This document shows positions 1-5,447 of a DNA stretch of 6,241 nt, in pieces. Source of the DNA: Gemmatimonadota bacterium (lineage in GTDB: Bacteria > JAAXHH01). The notes under the pieces are model-generated. The model had not been told where the DNA came from. It saw only the letters and a program-made list of their open reading frames with translations, and searched no databases. Position numbers and translations under genes: made by a program. Each line of letters begins with the position of its first letter. Positions within the stretch are counted from its first letter, which is position 1. The stretch is taken from the NCBI GenBank assembly GCA_026713285.1, contig JAPOOT010000142.1, forward strand, positions 1 to 6,241, written 5' to 3'.

Positions 1-195
1 TACAACCCGATCGGCCAGGCCTCCGGACGGGGCGCCTTCCCGGGATTCGTGGCCCGCAGCCGGGCCAATCCGGAACGGGTCCTGACCGATCCCGTCGCGT
101 GGAACCAGATGTGGCTGGATGCCAGGGACGCCCTCGCCGGCATGCCCAATCCTTCCTTCAACCGCTGGAGCAAGGATCACGAAATCTGCGCGTGA
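1..195 (+). CDS. C-terminal end of a probable phytanoyl-CoA dioxygenase (PhyH)-type oxygenase, 5' truncated by window
   Basis: The frame is open from base 1 and ends in TGA at 193-195, leaving 64 C-terminal residues. The piece starts YNPIGQASGRGAFPGFV and ends NRWSKDHEICA. In PhyH-family Fe(II)/2-oxoglutarate oxygenases a strand ending in 'YN' follows the distal iron-binding histidine and the 2-oxoglutarate-binding arginine, and a short variable tail then closes the protein; this fragment looks like that tail. The iron-binding HxD and His lie upstream of the window, so the family call rests on resemblance of the tail alone. The gene converges on the isomerase gene at 331-1185 with 135 bp between them and no obvious terminator. 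The coding frame itself is well supported by the clean stop and plausible composition; the product name is a moderate guess. Confidence 0.5.
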   Translation, partial: YNPIGQASGRGAFPGFVARSRANPERVLTDPVAWNQMWLDARDALAGMPNPSFNRWSKDHEICA

Positions 196-330
196 CGCGC
201 CATCCGTGCCAGAAACCGCCCGGCAAAGCGCGGCAGGATATGTATGAATCCGGCGCCCGCCATTGGTGCGAAGGTGGCCGCGTCCGCAAGCGAAGGAACC
301 ACAGGCCCGGCCCGAACGATTCAACGCGAT
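196..330. other. convergent intergenic gap, no recognisable element
   Basis: This 135-bp gap lies between two convergent stop codons. I looked for a bidirectional terminator and found only short GC-rich palindromes (for example GGCCCGGCC near 304-314) without a T-tract on either strand. The 12-mer CCAGAAACCGCC at about 210-221 recurs inside the neighbouring gene at about 369-380, which is likely chance. Confidence 0.5.
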
Positions 331-1185
331 TCACTGAAAACGCACACCCGCCTTCGCTGCGGATTCCACCAGAAACCGCCTGACCTCCTCCACTTGTCCA
401 TAGTCGGTCAGGTGTTCCACGACCACGCACGTCCATTCCGGCAAGACCGAAGCGCGGCGCAACAGGCGTCCGTAGTCCAGCACGCCCTGTCCGGCGGGCC
501 GTTCCTCGAGGTGTACGATCGACTGTACCTCCCGGGCCGCGGAGTCCTTGGCGTGGACGTTCACGATACGGCTTCCAAGGCGGTCGAAGGCATCGTCCAC
601 AAATGCGCCCGAATCATACAGCGAAAGAGGATCGAGGATGTTGGCCGGATCGAAGTTGATGCCAACTCCAGGTTGGTCGATCTCCTCGACCAGCGCTACG
701 GCGCGGTCCACGGTGGACAGGATCGTCATGAGCGACATCTCCGGTGCGACGTATATGCCGAGATCGGCCGCGAACGGCGCGATTTCCTTCAACGCGACGG
801 CCAGACGATCCAGCGTTTCCTCGCCGTGATTCTCCGGATGGGGATACCATGCGTTCGCGTGGTGCATGCCCCCGGCCTCCGTGAGCAACACCCGGCATCC
901 GAGGGCCGCGGCCAGGGGCACGCGATCCCGCAGGGTCTGCGTGTGGGCCGCCGATTCACCTGGATCCGGACGCACGAGCGGAGTGCCCACGCTCCAGACC
1001 TGGCCGATGGCGATCCCTTCCCCGACCAGGATCTCCCGGACCTTGCCGACAGTGTCCTTATCGACGGCGACGGCCCCTTCCAGGTCCACGCCCACGGCTG
1101 AGAAACCCAGTTCCCTGATCCAGCTCGCGGTCCCCTTTGTGATCCGGTCGAGCGGCGGAACGAAACTATCCAGGCAGAGTCTCAT
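331..1185 (-). CDS. sugar phosphate isomerase/epimerase family protein (xylose isomerase-like TIM barrel)
   Basis: This 284-residue protein is typical in length for the AP-endonuclease-2/xylose-isomerase-like TIM-barrel superfamily. These are cytosolic, divalent-metal-dependent sugar isomerases, epimerases and dehydratases. The four expected metal ligands can be placed at barrel strand ends: Glu149 (VAPEM), Asp179 (INFDPANI), His211 (VNVHAKD) and Glu257 (VVVEHL), so the active site looks intact. The substrate cannot be read from sequence; IolE-type inosose dehydratases, hydroxypyruvate isomerases and ketose 3-epimerases share this layout. I chose the ATG at 1185 (MRLCLDSF) because GGAA lies about 6 nt upstream on the minus strand. 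A TTG at 1197 would add four residues but has no ribosome binding site and is not expected from the family N-terminus. It is transcribed away from the methyltransferase gene, with which it shares a 321-bp repeat-rich control region, and converges on the oxygenase end at 1-195. Confidence 0.88.
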   Translation of the reverse strand: MRLCLDSFVPPLDRITKGTASWIRELGFSAVGVDLEGAVAVDKDTVGKVREILVGEGIAIGQVWSVGTPLVRPDPGESAAHTQTLRDRVPLAAALGCRVLLTEAGGMHHANAWYPHPENHGEETLDRLAVALKEIAPFAADLGIYVAPEMSLMTILSTVDRAVALVEEIDQPGVGINFDPANILDPLSLYDSGAFVDDAFDRLGSRIVNVHAKDSAAREVQSIVHLEERPAGQGVLDYGRLLRRASVLPEWTCVVVEHLTDYGQVEEVRRFLVESAAKAGVRFQ

Positions 1186-1199
1186 GGGGGATTCCAAAT

Positions 1200-1230
1200 A
1201 ACTGATTAACGCTTGTTTAATGAGTCAGTT
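1200..1230. promoter_or_regulatory. imperfect dyad upstream of the isomerase gene, possible operator
   Basis: The left arm AACTGATTAA (1200-1209) is mirrored on the right by TTAA (1217-1220) and TCAGTT (1225-1230). The right arm has four extra bases (TGAG) between its two halves. The dyad starts 14 bp upstream of the isomerase ATG, where an operator or leader hairpin would sit. The sequence is AT-rich compared with its surroundings. I found no convincing -35/-10 pair for the minus-strand gene, so the regulatory role is inference only. Confidence 0.3.
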
Positions 1231-1238
1231 ACGCAGAT

Positions 1239-1386
1239 GATCGAGCGCTGCCGCACGGTTGATCGGGCACTGCCGCACGGATGATCGGGCGCTGCAACGC
1301 GGATGATCGAGCGCTGCCGCACGGTTGATCGGGCGCTGCCGCACGGATGATCGGGCGCTGCAACACGGATGATCGGGCGCTGCCGC
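1239..1386. repeat. 22-bp tandem repeat array, 7 units, with a 66-bp higher-order period
   Basis: GATC starts each unit at 1239, 1261, 1283, 1305, 1327, 1349 and 1371, exactly 22 bp apart. The typical unit begins GATCGGGCGCTG and ends CCGCACGGAT. The seventh unit matches only through 1386 before unique sequence begins. Units 1-3 (1239-1304) and 4-6 (1305-1370) form a duplicated 66-bp block: units 1 and 4 are identical, 2 and 5 differ at one base, and 3 and 6 differ at one base. Units 3 and 6 share a variant with CAAC in place of CCGC. There are no spacers. The array fills most of the divergent gap and ends 10 bp before the -35 box at 1396. It is not coding on the plus strand, where each unit boundary creates TGA. 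Confidence 0.97.
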
Positions 1387-1395
1387 GTGAAGAAA

Positions 1396-1424
1396 TTGAC
1401 ACTTTTTATATGTGATTTCATAAT
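1396..1424 (+). promoter_or_regulatory. strong sigma70-type promoter for the methyltransferase gene
   Basis: A perfect -35 box TTGACA (1396-1401) is separated by 17 bp from CATAAT (1419-1424), which matches the -10 consensus at five of six positions. The region from 1391 to 1470 is strikingly AT-rich against the GC-rich genome. Transcription would start near 1431, giving a leader of about 75 nt before the GTG at 1507. The 22-bp array ends directly upstream, where activator or UP-element contacts would occur. Confidence 0.75.
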
Positions 1425-1441
1425 ATATGTATATTGAACGT

Positions 1442-1490
1442 GCGCGATAACGTATGCAATTATATTACGATCCCGCGCGATGGCATATGC
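1442..1490 (+). repeat. twin 16-bp direct repeats in the methyltransferase leader
   Basis: The pattern GCGCGAT-N4-TATGC occurs at 1442-1457 and again at 1475-1490. Twelve of twelve fixed positions match, and the offset is exactly 33 bp, about three helical turns. The second copy abuts the Shine-Dalgarno sequence at 1492. Both lie downstream of the predicted transcription start, so they could be an operator pair acting as a roadblock or part of an RNA leader. The role is inference. Confidence 0.55.
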
Positions 1491-1491
1491 G

Positions 1492-1498
1492 AAGGAGG
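1492..1498 (+). promoter_or_regulatory. ribosome binding site that selects the GTG at 1507
   Basis: AAGGAGG (1492-1498) is a near-perfect anti-16S match. It is inside the reading frame that would follow an ATG at 1480 and only 2 nt from an ATG at 1501. It is 8 nt from GTG 1507, the normal spacing. This places the start at 1507 rather than at the upstream ATGs. Confidence 0.8.
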
Positions 1499-1506
1499 GC
1501 ATGCCG

Positions 1507-2142
1507 GTGAGCAGCAAGGAATTCTTTGATCGCGTCGCCCAGGAATGGGATGAAATGCGCGAGCGGTATTATTCCGACGACGTCAGGGTGGGCGCCCTGG
1601 CGGCCGCAACGGTCGAGACGGGCAAAATCGCCGCGGACATCGGCGCCGGTACGGGGTTTATTTCGCAGGGTCTGATCGAGGAAGGGCTGCAGGTCATCGC
1701 GGTCGACCAGTCAGAGGTCATCCTGAATGAAATGAAGGGAAAGTTCGCACGAAGTTCATCGATCGACTATCGCGTAGGGAACGCCCAGGATATACCTATT
1801 CCTGATGAGACGATCGACTACGCCTTTGCCAATATGTGTCTACACCACGTTGAATCACCGCCTGACGCCATCCGGGAAATGGCAAGAATACTGAAACCGG
1901 AAGGAAAACTGGTGATCACGGACGCGGACGAGCATGAGTTCGAGTTTCTGCGCGAAGAACACCACGACCGCTGGCTGGGTTTCAAACGATCCGATATCAG
2001 GTCATGGTATCTGGAAGCGGGACTGGGAGAGGTACGTGTCGAAAGCATAGGCACCCTGTGCGAAGTGCAGTCTTTCTGTTGTGAAGATTTCGCCCGTATC
2101 GGGATATTCGTGGCCTCGGGAGAGAAACGCGCGGGGCGTTGA
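1507..2142 (+). CDS. class I SAM-dependent methyltransferase
   Basis: This 211-residue protein has a Rossmann-fold methyltransferase core (Methyltransf_11/25 type). Motif I is AADIGAGTGFIS (residues 42-53), which binds the methionine moiety of SAM. The acidic strand-2 end is VIAVDQS (63-69), which contacts the ribose. A strand-4 region runs FANMCLHHV (107-115), and LKPEGKLVITDADEH (129-143) matches the later core strand. The N-terminal FFDRVAQEWDEMR is typical of the subgroup. The tail holds Cys185, Cys191 and Cys192 before a final IGIFVASGEK strand. The acceptor substrate is unknown; the three cysteines could hint at metal or metalloid handling, but the ArsM cysteine pattern is not clearly present. 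The start is GTG 1507, chosen on the Shine-Dalgarno at 1492. It is driven by the promoter at 1396-1424. The next gene, at 2246, lies in the same direction and may share the transcript. Confidence 0.9.
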   Translation: MSSKEFFDRVAQEWDEMRERYYSDDVRVGALAAATVETGKIAADIGAGTGFISQGLIEEGLQVIAVDQSEVILNEMKGKFARSSSIDYRVGNAQDIPIPDETIDYAFANMCLHHVESPPDAIREMARILKPEGKLVITDADEHEFEFLREEHHDRWLGFKRSDIRSWYLEAGLGEVRVESIGTLCEVQSFCCEDFARIGIFVASGEKRAGR

Positions 2143-2156
2143 AGGCCACGCTGCGC

Positions 2157-2191
2157 GCCAGGTAGCGCTTGCTTTTGTACGGGCTACCGGC
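2157..2191 (+). other. bulged inverted repeat between methyltransferase and nagB-like gene
   Basis: GCC (2157-2159) plus GGTAGC (2161-2166) pairs with GCTACC (2183-2188) plus GGC (2189-2191). This makes nine base pairs with A2160 bulged and a 16-nt loop that includes TTTT. No T-tract follows, so it is not a standard intrinsic terminator. It sits 55 nt before the start at 2246, where it could affect read-through, mRNA processing or translation. I see no clear promoter in this 103-bp gap. Confidence 0.4.
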
Positions 2192-2245
2192 AAACTGCAA
2201 GGACTATTCGACCTGCCCATCGAACCATTGAACCGGAACGCTAGC

Positions 2246-4096
2246 ATGCATCCTGCCACCGAACATATACACCTCGCCATCTGTCCCGACCACAAGGCGC
2301 TTTCGCGGACCGTCGCCAGAGAGATCGTCGGGTACGCCCAGGCGCGCGCCGAGGCGGGGAAGCTGGCCGTGCTGGGCCTTTGCACGGGATCCACGCCCAT
2401 CGACGTGTACGGGGAACTGATCGCGCTGCACCGCGGCGGCGTCAGTTTCGAGAACATCGTCACCTTCAACCTTGACGAATACTACCCCATGTCGCGGCAG
2501 TCGACCCAGAGTTATCACCGCTACATGCAGGAGTATCTCTTCGACCATGTAAACATACCCGAAGACCAGGTCTACATCCCGTTGGGCGACCTGGCGCCGG
2601 AGGAGATCGAGGACCACTGCGCCTGGTACGAGGAACGTATCCGTTCCGTGGGCGGCATCGGCATCCAGCTCCTGGGCATCGGGCGCACCGGCCACATCGG
2701 GTTCAACGAGCCCGGTTCCCTGCCGAACACGCGCACCCGGTTGATCCGCCTGGACGAAAGCACGCGCAAGGACGCCGCTTCCGATTTCTTCGGCGAGGAC
2801 AACGTGCCCATCGAGGCGGTGACCATGGGCGTCGGCACCATCCTCGACGCGGAACGCATCATCCTGATGGCCACGGGCGAGCACAAGGCGCCCATCATCC
2901 GCCAGGCGGTGGAGGGCGAGGTCAGTCCGCTCGTGGCGGCCAGTTACCTTCAGAACCATCCGAACACGACGGTCTTCATCGATCCGCCCGCGTCCAGCGA
3001 ACTGACCCGGGTAAAGCGGCCCTGGCTGAACAACCACGCGGTCGAATGGTCCGACCAGCTTTCGCAACGGGCCGTGCTCTGGCTTTGCGAGCAGGCGGAA
3101 AAGCCCGTATTGCACCTGCAGCGCCGGGACTACAACGCATACGACCTCTACTCCCTGGTGGATACCGTCCAGACAGTCGACGAACTCAACCGGAAGACCT
3201 TCGACGCGGTCCGCGCCAAGATCTACGGCCGCGAGGACTTTTTCACCAACAAGCGCTGCGTCTGCTTCTCGCCTCATCCGGACGACGACGTCATCTCCAT
3301 GGGCGGCACGCTGTACCGGTTGTCCGGCGCCGGGAACGATATTACCATCGCTTACATGACCAGCGGGAACATCGCCGTATTCGACGAAGACGTGAAGCGG
3401 CTCATCGATTTCATCGGCCTGACCTTCCGGGACCTGGGATGCGCCCACGCGAAGTTCGACGGCATCGTGGATACCGTGAGTTCCTTTATCGAGACGAAAC
3501 TGCCCGGGCAGGTGGATATCCCCGAAGTCCAGATCATCAAGACCAACATCCGCCGGTCCGAAGCCATCGCGGCGGCGTCGACGCTGAACATCCCGCCTGA
3601 AAAGACCCGGTTCCTGGACCTGCCCTTCTACAAGACCGGGCAGGTGAAGAAGCACCCCATCGGCGATGAAGACGTGCGGATCGTCCTCGATATCCTGAAC
3701 GACGTCCGTCCTGAAGTCGTCTTCGTCGCCGGCGACCTCTCCGACCCGCACGGCACCCACCGCATATGCAAGGAAGTCATCGACCGGGCTCTCGCCGTCT
3801 ACGACAGGACCGACCCCGAAGTGTGGCTTTACCGTGGCGCCTGGCAGGAGTGGGAAGTGGACGAGGCGGACGTATTCATTCCCCTCTCGTACGAAGATCT
3901 CCAGCGCAAGATCCAGGCCATATTCCGTCACGAGTCCCAGAAGGATACCGCCATGTTCCCCGGCGCGTACGACGACAGGGAGTTCTGGGAGCGGGTGCAG
4001 GACCGGAACACCCATACGGCCCGGCGTCTGGACAAGCTGGGTTTCCCCCAGTACTACGCCATGGAAGCCTTCGTCCTCGAGCGCGGCGGGGCGTGA
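2246..4096 (+). CDS. nagB: long-form glucosamine-6-phosphate deaminase fused to a PIG-L/LmbE deacetylase domain
   Basis: This 616-residue fusion has two enzymes in one chain. Residues about 1-270 are a NagB domain, which converts glucosamine-6-phosphate to fructose-6-phosphate and ammonia. It shows the phosphate-binding loop LGLCTGSTP (43-51), FNLDEYYP (74-81) with the catalytic-base Asp77, and GIGRTGHIGFNEPG with His150 and Glu155. E. coli NagB has Asp141 in the GVDGHIAFNEP motif; here that position is Thr148, which I recall as usual in the long Bacteroidetes-type form. After a linker, a PIG-L/LmbE zinc deacetylase domain begins near residue 335: PHPDDDV (343-349) gives His344, Asp346 and Asp347, and DPHGTH (500-505) gives His502 and His505. 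Together they could take N-acetylglucosamine-6-phosphate to fructose-6-phosphate, standing in for NagA plus NagB (inference). The ATG at 2246 has GGAA at 2235-2238; an in-frame TTG at 2228 is an alternative. Opening the frame further would overlap the methyltransferase end and add unrelated sequence. Confidence 0.93.
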   Translation: MHPATEHIHLAICPDHKALSRTVAREIVGYAQARAEAGKLAVLGLCTGSTPIDVYGELIALHRGGVSFENIVTFNLDEYYPMSRQSTQSYHRYMQEYLFDHVNIPEDQVYIPLGDLAPEEIEDHCAWYEERIRSVGGIGIQLLGIGRTGHIGFNEPGSLPNTRTRLIRLDESTRKDAASDFFGEDNVPIEAVTMGVGTILDAERIILMATGEHKAPIIRQAVEGEVSPLVAASYLQNHPNTTVFIDPPASSELTRVKRPWLNNHAVEWSDQLSQRAVLWLCEQAEKPVLHLQRRDYNAYDLYSLVDTVQTVDELNRKTFDAVRAKIYGREDFFTNKRCVCFSPHPDDDVISMGGTLYRLSGAGNDITIAYMTSGNIAVFDEDVKRLIDFIGLTFRDLGCAHAKFDGIVDTVSSFIETKLPGQVDIPEVQIIKTNIRRSEAIAAASTLNIPPEKTRFLDLPFYKTGQVKKHPIGDEDVRIVLDILNDVRPEVVFVAGDLSDPHGTHRICKEVIDRALAVYDRTDPEVWLYRGAWQEWEVDEADVFIPLSYEDLQRKIQAIFRHESQKDTAMFPGAYDDREFWERVQDRNTHTARRLDKLGFPQYYAMEAFVLERGGA

Positions 4097-4206
4097 CGTC
4101 CCGAATGGGCGTAGTTCCCGCGGTGCGTGAAGTCCTGGGGAGGCGTGACGTCCCGAATGGGCGTAATTCCCGCGGTGCGTGAATTCCTGGGGAGGCGTGA
4201 CGTCCC
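4091..4206. repeat. 52-bp tandem repeat, two full copies plus 12 bp of a third
   Basis: Copy 1 is 4091-4142 and copy 2 is 4143-4194. They differ only at G4114/A4166 and G4132/T4184. The third copy is just GCGTGACGTCCC (4195-4206). Copy 1 begins with the last codon and stop of the nagB-like gene (GCG TGA, 4091-4096), and the partial third copy runs straight into the terminator stem. Each full copy contains the palindrome GACGTC and a CCC-GAAT-GGG mini-hairpin. Removing 104 bp would restore a simple gene-terminator junction, so this is probably an expansion at that junction. Confidence 0.95.
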
Positions 4207-4229
4207 CTCGATGCGTTCGAGGCGTTTTT
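4206..4229 (+). terminator. putative rho-independent terminator after the nagB-like gene
   Basis: CCTCGA (4206-4211) pairs with TCGAGG (4217-4222) across a 5-nt loop TGCGT. CG and then five T residues (4225-4229) follow. The stem is only six pairs, so strength is uncertain, but the placement about 110 bp after the stop codon and the T-tract in a GC-rich genome support the call. Confidence 0.6.
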
Positions 4230-4279
4230 AACATGCGACGCGCCGGCCTCGGCCTCCCGACGGACCCCTCGAAAAGCAG

Positions 4280-4309
4280 TTGCTCTCCCGATCTTCAATC
4301 CATTATATT
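4280..4309 (+). promoter_or_regulatory. possible sigma70-type promoter for the reductase operon
   Basis: TTGCTC (4280-4285) lies 18 bp before TATATT (4304-4309), inside the most AT-rich stretch of the gap. It would start transcription near 4316, about 155 nt before the reductase start. The -35 match is only moderate. The upstream terminator at 4206-4229 makes a new promoter in this gap expected. Confidence 0.4.
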
Positions 4310-4379
4310 GGCCTGTTTGCTTGACGGCACCTCACCGGGGTCGCGACGGCGCTGAGATCCCGCACGGCGACATCCGGAC

Positions 4380-4427
4380 GTCGAACGATCAGGATGTCGA
4401 ATCAACAGGGTGTTGAACGATCCGGAA
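4380..4427. repeat. degenerate 16-bp tandem triplication in the reductase leader
   Basis: Three consecutive 16-bp units start at 4380, 4396 and 4412, with core GTCGAACGATC, GTCGAATCAAC and GTTGAACGATC. Unit 1 matches unit 2 at 12 of 16 positions and unit 3 at 13 of 16. The array lies in the predicted untranslated leader, between the putative promoter and the start at 4470. It could be protein-binding sites or an old slipped duplication. Confidence 0.55.
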
Positions 4428-4459
4428 ATAGAACCATCGCCCGGGAACCCGGGACCATC

Positions 4460-4464
4460 GGAGG
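4460..4464 (+). promoter_or_regulatory. ribosome binding site that selects the GTG at 4470
   Basis: GGAGG (4460-4464) is 5 nt from GTG 4470, and translation from there begins VRIAVFGTGGVGG, exactly where family members begin their first beta strand. An in-frame GTG at 4410 would add 20 unrelated residues (MLNDPEIEPSPG and so on) and has no Shine-Dalgarno match. Confidence 0.8.
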
Positions 4465-4469
4465 CACAA

Positions 4470-5417
4470 GTGCGCATCGCGGTATTCGGTACAGGAGGCG
4501 TAGGCGGCTACTATGGAGGACGGCTTGCCGAGGCGGGAGAGGAAGTCGTATTCATCGCGCGCGGCGAGCATCTGGAAGCCCTGCGGCAGAACGGCATCCG
4601 CGTGGAAAGCACGAAGGGTGATTTCACGCTGCCCTCCATCGAAGCCATCGGGGATCCCAGGCAAGCCGGCGACGTGGACGTCGTCATGCTTTGCGTCAAG
4701 TGCTGGCAGGTGCCCGAAGCCCTCGACGGTCTCCGGCCCCTGCTCGGACCCGATACCTGTATCCTGCCCATGGAGAACGGGGTGGAGACGCCGGAGCAAC
4801 TCGCCGCGGAGTTCGGCTGGCGGCACGTACTCGGCGGTGTCTGCGGGATCGTTTCGTTCATCGCCGAACCGGGTCTCATCCGGCACGTCGCCTACGAACC
4901 ATTTGTCAATTTCGGGGAATGGGACAACCGCAGCAGCGAACGGGTCGACCGTTTGCGCCAGGCATTCGATCGCGCCAGGGGACTCATCGTCGATACGCCG
5001 CCGGACATTCAGGCCGCCATGTGGCGCAAGTACATCCTCATCGCTTCGTGGAGCGGGATCGGCGGAGTGACCCGCGCGCCGATCGGCGTCGTCCGCAGCC
5101 AGCCCGGCACCCGTCGGCTCCTCGAGACGGCCATGGTGGAGATCCACCGCGTGGCCACCGCCGTGGGCATCAGCCTGCCGGACGACATCGTGGCCCAGAC
5201 CCTGGCCATCCTGGACAGCGTCGAATACGGCGGCACCGCCTCCATGCAGCGGGATATCATGGAAGGAAGATTCTCCGAGCTGGATGCCCAGACCGGCGCG
5301 CTGGTCCGCATGGGCAGGGAAGCGGGCGTGCCCACGCCGGTCAACGATTTCGTGTACCATTCGCTGCGGCCGATGGAACTCCGAACCCGCGAGCAGGTAT
5401 CCTTCGAGACGCCCTGA
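4470..5417 (+). CDS. ketopantoate reductase (ApbA/PanE) family protein
   Basis: This 315-residue cytosolic NAD(P)H-dependent 2-oxoacid reductase has the usual family length. The N-terminal Rossmann domain has GTGGVGG (residues 7-13), with Arg31 in FIARGEH placed to contact the NADP phosphate. Asn103 (PMENGVE) and Lys187 (MWRKYI) match the active-site Asn and catalytic Lys of PanE. In the C-terminal helical domain, Ser258 (ASMQRD) and Glu270 (FSELD) match the substrate-binding Ser and Glu. The Asn residues that usually follow the catalytic Lys (as in NAAINP) are replaced by IASWSGIGG. The family fold and chemistry are therefore clear, but true 2-dehydropantoate reduction (pantothenate synthesis) is not certain; a different 2-keto acid is possible. 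The next gene starts 30 bp downstream on the same strand, so they are probably cotranscribed. Confidence 0.87.
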   Translation: MRIAVFGTGGVGGYYGGRLAEAGEEVVFIARGEHLEALRQNGIRVESTKGDFTLPSIEAIGDPRQAGDVDVVMLCVKCWQVPEALDGLRPLLGPDTCILPMENGVETPEQLAAEFGWRHVLGGVCGIVSFIAEPGLIRHVAYEPFVNFGEWDNRSSERVDRLRQAFDRARGLIVDTPPDIQAAMWRKYILIASWSGIGGVTRAPIGVVRSQPGTRRLLETAMVEIHRVATAVGISLPDDIVAQTLAILDSVEYGGTASMQRDIMEGRFSELDAQTGALVRMGREAGVPTPVNDFVYHSLRPMELRTREQVSFETP

Positions 5418-5447
5418 CGACCGAGCCGGCCCGCCGGAGCAACCCGC

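Noticed and set aside
268..296. GCGAAGG repeated 22 bp apart in the convergent gap
   Set aside because: A 7-bp match is easily chance, and the sequence is unrelated to the 22-bp array despite the same spacing.
244..1101. 285-codon plus-strand open frame opposite the isomerase
   Set aside because: The minus strand encodes the full isomerase with its metal site; the plus product has no family resemblance.
1239..1386. CRISPR array or plasmid iterons
   Set aside because: Units are directly adjacent with no spacers, so it is not CRISPR. Iteron length fits, but no rep or par gene or AT-rich origin with DnaA boxes is present, and the neighbours are ordinary metabolic genes.
1206..1517. 103-codon minus-strand open frame through the 22-bp array
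   Set aside because: The 66-bp block is a multiple of three and the unit has no minus-strand stop in any frame, so the frame stays open by chance of the repeat. It also overlaps the methyltransferase start and promoter, and it resembles no family I know.
2081..2245. Upstream extension of the deaminase gene by 55 codons
   Set aside because: It overlaps the methyltransferase end in another frame and lacks NagB-like sequence; the ATG at 2246 fits the family start and has a nearby GGAA.
2204..4234. 676-codon minus-strand open frame opposite the deaminase-deacetylase gene
   Set aside because: It mirrors a gene with clear catalytic motifs, its product is low-complexity Gly/Val/Asp/Arg-rich with no recognisable domain, and long antisense frames are expected from GC-rich codon bias.
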